Of a stretch of 64,000 nt of DNA, positions 59,780 through 64,000 are shown piece by piece (position 1 is the first letter of the stretch; the number at the start of each line of letters is the position of its first letter). This DNA is from an uncultured Prevotellaceae bacterium. Lineage in GTDB: Bacteria; Bacteroidota; Bacteroidia; Bacteroidales; Bacteroidaceae. Under the pieces are notes generated by a model. It had not been told where the DNA came from and searched no databases. It worked only from the letters and a program-made list of their open reading frames with translations. The stretch is taken from contig CADAOD010000004.1 in assembly GCA_902789415.1 (NCBI GenBank), positions 1 through 64,000 on the forward strand, given 5' to 3'. The position numbers and the translations under genes are program-made.

Positions 59780-61988
59780 ATTTAAAGAACTCCATGACCT
59801 CCTTGGCCACATCTACCGGACTGCCTTCGGGGGCAGCTGAGTATGGTGTCTGGTCCAGGGTCCAAGGCTCTTCCATAGCATAGTAGTCGAGCTTTACCTC
59901 CTGAGGCAGTGCCATGGCAAACAGCTCGGCAGCTGTCTTGGTGGCATTCGGACCACCACCCAACAACTCAGGCTGTGGGGCTGTCTGGGCCTTCATCTGG
60001 GCTGCCAGGGCATCGAAGTACGACTTCCAACGTACATAGTAGAAGTCCTTCAACAGTCCCTGCCACTCCTTGTGGGCATAATCGCGCAAGCCACCTGTAT
60101 CGGCACAGTAGCGGTTACCCCAGGTAGTAATCTGTACGCGCGCATTCCACTCATACAGTTTCTTCTCCTCGGCAGTCTTACCGGCATTCAGGGCATCCTG
60201 AGTCCAATGACCAACACGGAACTCGGTGCGGGTACCCAACAGTTTATCCTGCAGGAGCAACATTTTCAAGAAGCGGTTAGCATCGCGGTCGAACTGCTTG
60301 CGACTGAAAGCCTTGTAATCGGCAATGGTCTTCTGGTACTGTATGCGTGCCTGATCGGCCAATGCCTGACGGGTGATATCCACCAGGTCGTATTCAAAGT
60401 TGTTGTTGCCACGATATTTCTCAGCCACACTGTTCATCAGCTTGGCAGCCTTCTTAGTCATTGCTGGGTCGTAGTAGTTCTTCATCTTCGACCAACTTGA
60501 TGCCTGGAAGTTATTGAGTGTGGGGCGACCGCAGAAGATGCTCTCGTGAGGGCCCTGCTGGTTGTTACCTGCCGGACAGTTGTAGATGCTCTTGACCAGT
60601 GCCAGCCAAGCATCCTCGATAGCCTTATCCTCTACGCCATAGCGCGCCTTTACATAGCTCTTTATCCACTGCTCCTTGGTAAACTTCTCCGCACGCCAAG
60701 GCAGCTCGCTCATCAGCTCGAACATCACGGGGTTGTTCTCCGAACCCTCCATGGTGAAGCCGATGCCCTTGCAATTTTCCTTCGAAGAATAAAAATTGTT
60801 CAACAGCTGGTCCATACGACCATGCAAACCTACGTTGGCACCGAAGTTCTCCAGCAAACAGAACAGCCACTGGTGCTGCTTGTAGCCCTGCTCACGCTTC
60901 CAGATACTGGGGATACCGAACATGGGACGACACTCCGAGAAGAGGTCGAGCACCAGCAGGTCGCCAGTCTTCATATCATCCACCATAGCCTCGCGTGGGT
61001 TCTCGGTCCAACCCTGGATAACCCATACGGCCTTGGGATTTACACGCTTCATGGCCTGCATCATGGCCTGACCGGCTTTTGCATAATCGATATTTGGATC
61101 GTCGTTACTTTCGTGGAAGGGATCCATCGAATAGTAATCGGCTTTACCAAACAACTTTGTCAACTCATTATAATATAAGGTGGCGATTTCGGAGAATCGT
61201 GCATCGGTAGGCAACAGGTTAGCTGGGCGCTGGAAACCATTCCACAAACCTGCATCAGCCACATTCAAGCCCAACTTCTCCTTGGCATCGTGGGGCACCA
61301 TACCGCAATAGCCTGGCAGTACGGGGTGCATGCCCAACTGTTTCATGCGAGCCAGGATCTGTTTCTGCAGCTTTTCCTGACGGGCGTACCACGATGTAGG
61401 CAGCGGTCCGCCCCACCCTTCGAGGTTGTTCATCTCCCACCAAGCCAGGAAGGCAGGACCAGCGATAAACTCGCCCACCTCTTTCTCGGTGTAGCCCAAC
61501 TTCAGCAGCATATTGCGCCATACGCACTCCTCGCCAACAATAGCCAATGGCAGGTTGACGCCGTGAAGTGCCATCCAGTCGATCTCCTTTTCCCAGCGTT
61601 TCCAATCCCAGAACGCCATCGAGTAACTGAAGGTGCAGTAGTTGAAATCGTAACGCAGCGAGAGGTAAGTCTCGCGGCGCTCCTTCTTGGTTACTGCGGG
61701 CAGCTTGGCAGGCAGTTTGGCCTGCATCTGGTTCCACGAGAGGTGTACACCAGCATAATACTTAAGATACCAGTTAAGACCAGAGGCGATATTTACCCAC
61801 GAGTTACCGCGGATAACCACCTTGTTGCCAGCCTGATCGAGCTCAAAAAAGTCCTTGTCGCTCTTTACCAGCTGTGTTTTAAACTTGGCCGAAGCACCTT
61901 TGTCGATACGCTCTATCAGTTCGTCAACTGGATTGGCAAACATCTGCATTGACAGCAGAATTCCGATAATAGTTAGTAGTTTCCTCAT
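59778..61988 (-). CDS. GH89 alpha-N-acetylglucosaminidase (NAGLU)
   Basis: 736 residues. Signal peptide MRKLLTIIGILLSMQMFA. The NAGLU N-domain, TIM barrel and C-terminal helical domain are present, with MDPFHESNDDP and ENNPVMFELMSELPWR carrying the conserved Glu residues expected to act as acid/base and nucleophile. It removes terminal alpha-GlcNAc from heparan or mucin glycans. It starts 2 nt after the CCA enzyme stop. Confidence 0.94.
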   Translation of the reverse strand: MRKLLTIIGILLSMQMFANPVDELIERIDKGASAKFKTQLVKSDKDFFELDQAGNKVVIRGNSWVNIASGLNWYLKYYAGVHLSWNQMQAKLPAKLPAVTKKERRETYLSLRYDFNYCTFSYSMAFWDWKRWEKEIDWMALHGVNLPLAIVGEECVWRNMLLKLGYTEKEVGEFIAGPAFLAWWEMNNLEGWGGPLPTSWYARQEKLQKQILARMKQLGMHPVLPGYCGMVPHDAKEKLGLNVADAGLWNGFQRPANLLPTDARFSEIATLYYNELTKLFGKADYYSMDPFHESNDDPNIDYAKAGQAMMQAMKRVNPKAVWVIQGWTENPREAMVDDMKTGDLLVLDLFSECRPMFGIPSIWKREQGYKQHQWLFCLLENFGANVGLHGRMDQLLNNFYSSKENCKGIGFTMEGSENNPVMFELMSELPWRAEKFTKEQWIKSYVKARYGVEDKAIEDAWLALVKSIYNCPAGNNQQGPHESIFCGRPTLNNFQASSWSKMKNYYDPAMTKKAAKLMNSVAEKYRGNNNFEYDLVDITRQALADQARIQYQKTIADYKAFSRKQFDRDANRFLKMLLLQDKLLGTRTEFRVGHWTQDALNAGKTAEEKKLYEWNARVQITTWGNRYCADTGGLRDYAHKEWQGLLKDFYYVRWKSYFDALAAQMKAQTAPQPELLGGGPNATKTAAELFAMALPQEVKLDYYAMEEPWTLDQTPYSAAPEGSPVDVAKEVMEFFK

Positions 61989-61990
61989 AA

Positions 61991-63427
61991 TTATATTAAC
62001 TTCATAGATTTTGCTTTCTCCATCAAAAGAGCCATCAATGGTTCACGCTCGTTTTCCACCTTATTATCTAATACAGCATCTTTCAAATACTGCTTGAGCA
62101 CACCCACCTCGCGACAGGGCTGCAGATGGAACATCTCCATAATCTCGTTACCATCGATAACGGGCTGCAGCAGGCGCTTGTAGTCCTTCTCCTTCAGGTC
62201 GGTAAGCTTTTCGCGTACCATGCGGAAGTTCTCGAGGAACATTTTTTTACGAACCTCGTTCTTCGAGGTGATATCAGCCTCGCACAGGGTCATCAGGTCC
62301 TCGATATCCTCGCCGGCATCGTTCATCAGTCTTCGAACGGCCGAATCGGTTACAATCTCATCGGCAATCACAATGGGACGCATGTGCATATCCACCAACT
62401 TCTGCACGTACTTCATCTTCATGTCGAGTGGCAACATGAGGCGACGGAATATCTGGGGCACCATCTTGGCACCTATCATATTATGATTGTGGAAGGTCCA
62501 GCCAATGGCGGCATCCCAACGTTTCGATTTTGTTTTACCCACATCGTGCAGCAGGGCAGCCCAACGCAACCACAGGTTATCAGAGTGCTGAGCCACATTA
62601 TCCAGCACCTCGAGGGTGTGGTAGAAGTTATTTTTGTGTGCGCGACCGTTCTTCTGCTCAACGATATCGAGTGCAGCCAGTTCGGGCAGAATGATGTTAA
62701 GCAGACCGCAGCGCTGCAAATCTACAAAGCCGCGCGATGGTGTTTTCGACAGGATAATCTTGTTGAGTTCGTCCTTGATACGCTCGCCGCTTACAATCTT
62801 GATTCTATCGGCCATGCGCTCCAGGGCCACAAAGGTTTCTTCTTCAATCTGGAAGTTAAGCTGTGTGGCAAAACGGATGCATCGCATCATGCGCAAGGGG
62901 TCGTCGCTAAAGGTAATGCCTGGTTCCAGCGGAGTAGCGATGATGCCATCCTCTAAATCGGCCAGACCATTAAACGGGTCGACCAACTCGCCAAAACGAT
63001 CCTTATTCAGACAGATGGCCATGGCGTTGATGGTAAAGTCGCGACGGTTCTGATCGTCCTCCAACGTGCCGTTTTCGACAATAGGTTTACGGGAGTCGTG
63101 ACTGTAGCTCTCCTTGCGAGCTCCCACAAACTCCACTTCGTATTCGGTACCCTTCTGCCAGAATTTTACCTGGGCAGTACCAAAGTTCTTAAATACACTA
63201 AGATGTGCTTTCTTGCCTACGATGCGCTTGAGTTCCTCGGCCACTTTGATGCCGCTGCCAACTACCACCACATCGATATCGTTTGACGGACGTTCCAGGA
63301 ATATGTCGCGTACATATCCGCCCACCACATAACACTCCAGACCCAATCGGTCTGCAGCCTCACTGATTTGGTGGAAGATGTCCTGATTTAATATCTCTGC
63401 TAACTCCTCGTCGCTATATAGAATCAT
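61991..63427 (-). CDS. CCA-adding/poly(A) polymerase-type nucleotidyltransferase with HD domain
   Basis: 478 residues from the ATG at 63427 (MILYSDEELAEI); the longer ATG at 63451 overlaps the promoter. The motif VVGGYVRDIFLERPSNDIDVVVVGSG is the nucleotidyltransferase site, RRDFTINAMAI the RRD motif, and WAALLHDVGK the HD phosphohydrolase part. It repairs or makes the tRNA 3' CCA. The tRNA-Ser in this window lacks an encoded CCA. Confidence 0.94.
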   Translation of the reverse strand: MILYSDEELAEILNQDIFHQISEAADRLGLECYVVGGYVRDIFLERPSNDIDVVVVGSGIKVAEELKRIVGKKAHLSVFKNFGTAQVKFWQKGTEYEVEFVGARKESYSHDSRKPIVENGTLEDDQNRRDFTINAMAICLNKDRFGELVDPFNGLADLEDGIIATPLEPGITFSDDPLRMMRCIRFATQLNFQIEEETFVALERMADRIKIVSGERIKDELNKIILSKTPSRGFVDLQRCGLLNIILPELAALDIVEQKNGRAHKNNFYHTLEVLDNVAQHSDNLWLRWAALLHDVGKTKSKRWDAAIGWTFHNHNMIGAKMVPQIFRRLMLPLDMKMKYVQKLVDMHMRPIVIADEIVTDSAVRRLMNDAGEDIEDLMTLCEADITSKNEVRKKMFLENFRMVREKLTDLKEKDYKRLLQPVIDGNEIMEMFHLQPCREVGVLKQYLKDAVLDNKVENEREPLMALLMEKAKSMKLI

Positions 63428-63448
63428 TATATATACCTTTTTAGGATG

Positions 63449-63456
63449 CAAAGATA
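63449..63456 (-). promoter_or_regulatory. -7 element of the CCA/GH89 operon
   Basis: Minus-strand TATCTTTG, 21 nt before the ATG at 63427. Confidence 0.6.
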
Positions 63457-63490
63457 CGGATTTTTTTCGTTTCCACCAATTATTTTAGCA

Positions 63491-63769
63491 TTAATAAATA
63501 AAATAATCCTTGTTTGTCTTCTTTTTAATATTCTCTTTAATACTGGAGTATAAAGGATCATATTTGGCATTAGGCTTCTTAATCGTAAAGCCCTTTACCT
63601 TTATAATATAGTTCTCAACACTATCGGCCGACATCTGATCGAGATGTAACGACTCGTTATAAAATGCCTCCATTTCGGGCAACGATTGTTGCTTCAACAG
63701 AGGTTTCTCTCCGTAGTAAGCAAGTCCAAGAAGTAGGACCGCAGCAACTATAAATAGAAGTCTTTTCAT
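63491..63769 (-). CDS. small hypothetical exported protein
   Basis: 92 residues. An N-terminal signal or transmembrane segment (MKRLLFIVAAVLLLGLAYYG) precedes a Lys-rich mature part (NIKKKTNKDYFIY at the end). No recognised domain. Has its own full promoter match (63794-63825). Confidence 0.65.
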   Translation of the reverse strand: MKRLLFIVAAVLLLGLAYYGEKPLLKQQSLPEMEAFYNESLHLDQMSADSVENYIIKVKGFTIKKPNAKYDPLYSSIKENIKKKTNKDYFIY

Positions 63770-63793
63770 TTTTGTATAGCTTTTTAAGCGCTA

Positions 63794-63825
63794 CAAAGGT
63801 AAGTAATATTTTAGAAACCGCCAAA
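63794..63825 (-). promoter_or_regulatory. promoter of the small exported protein
   Basis: Minus-strand TTTG (63825-63822), 20-nt spacer, TACCTTTG (63801-63794). Confidence 0.7.
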
Positions 63826-63873
63826 CATTTTTTTGCAAAAATACATATTTTAGTGTCAAATTACCACAATTAT

Positions 63874-63904
63874 TTTGTAATCTCGCATAAAAATGCTATC
63901 TTTG
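63874..63904 (+). promoter_or_regulatory. promoter of the symporter gene
   Basis: TTTG (63874-63877), 19-nt spacer, TATCTTTG (63897-63904), 25 nt before the ATG. Confidence 0.7.
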
Positions 63905-63929
63905 CGGCACAAAACAGTTACATAGGCAG

Positions 63930-64000
63930 ATGGAACCAATAAACGACTTTTTCTCGCTGCTGAGCTCATTCCTCTGGGGATGGCCAATGATTGTGCTACT
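63930..64000 (+). CDS. alanine:sodium symporter (AGCS), N-terminal fragment
   Basis: Runs off the right edge; 23 residues visible. MEPINDFFSLLSSFLWG followed by PMIVL matches the conserved N-terminus of AGCS-family Na+/alanine transporters. The promoter directly upstream supports the start. Confidence 0.6.
   Translation, partial: MEPINDFFSLLSSFLWGWPMIVL

Overview
The window reads as chromosome of a Bacteroidota bacterium, most likely Prevotellaceae (Prevotella/Xylanibacter-like). The grounds are family-level. Promoters match the Bacteroidota sigma-70 pattern (TTTG, 19-21 nt, TAnnTTTG) rather than TTGACA/TATAAT. The primary sigma factor is the short 290-residue form. The gene set (DUF5686, DUF4230, DUF3098, DUF2723, PorQ, the ExbB/small-membrane-protein/ExbD/ExbD run, and ftsX-DUF3098-uppP-truB-queA-folK) is typical of that group. 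No plasmid, phage or CRISPR signature was seen.

Layout. 1-2340 is an accessory patch: two tandem terminators, a PIN-toxin/antitoxin pair and a RAYT (REP-associated tyrosine transposase), interleaved with 25-bp REP-like palindromes and two copies of a ~150-bp composite repeat. 2341-4164 is an operon of a small lipoprotein and two DUF4230 proteins, one with a palindrome pair inside its reading frame. 4300-6928 holds a TPR histidine kinase convergent with rpoD. 7049-14223 is a sugar-response operon: LacI regulator, propeller sensor lacking an H-box, and GH31 enzyme with PA14. A candidate small RNA lies at 14345-14442. 14461-20159 is an operon of nucleotidyltransferase, ATP-grasp, CDP-alcohol phosphotransferase, HAD and DUF5686, probably for an envelope lipid headgroup. 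20282-22401 holds a GIN-domain lipoprotein and a PAS-like histidine kinase. 22565-28889 runs from an rRNA methyltransferase through a DPP-IV-type peptidase and purD to two membrane proteins. 28953-35319 is a DUF2723 glycosyltransferase, a polysaccharide deacetylase and a GH3 enzyme, facing a PAP2/beta-barrel protein.

The leftward run 43063 to about 37505 carries tonB, a prenyl synthase, tatD, tRNA-Ser, exbB, a small membrane protein, two exbD genes and an Lrp regulator. Just past the Lrp stop codon lies a cobalamin riboswitch followed by an intrinsic terminator, with no gene between them. 43163-46225 carries porQ, cmk and a FadL-type porin. 46235-50376 is the ftsX-to-folK operon. 50478 on holds a radical SAM gene, lpxA, an RND efflux operon, a small barrel protein, an HGSNAT-like acyltransferase with a GH89 NAGLU, a CCA-adding enzyme, a small hypothetical protein, and the start of an alanine/sodium symporter.

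Three features deserve the most attention. (1) Degenerate 7-bp tandem arrays fill the gaps between same-strand genes in about ten places, supply stop codons and C-terminal tails, and in one case sit in frame inside a CDS. (2) The REP/RAYT system includes a palindrome pair translated within a DUF4230 gene. (3) The cobalamin riboswitch has no gene of its own and lies at the 3' end of the TonB/ExbBD gene run. Boundaries, motifs and repeats were read by eye. Family names come from recognition, not from a database search.
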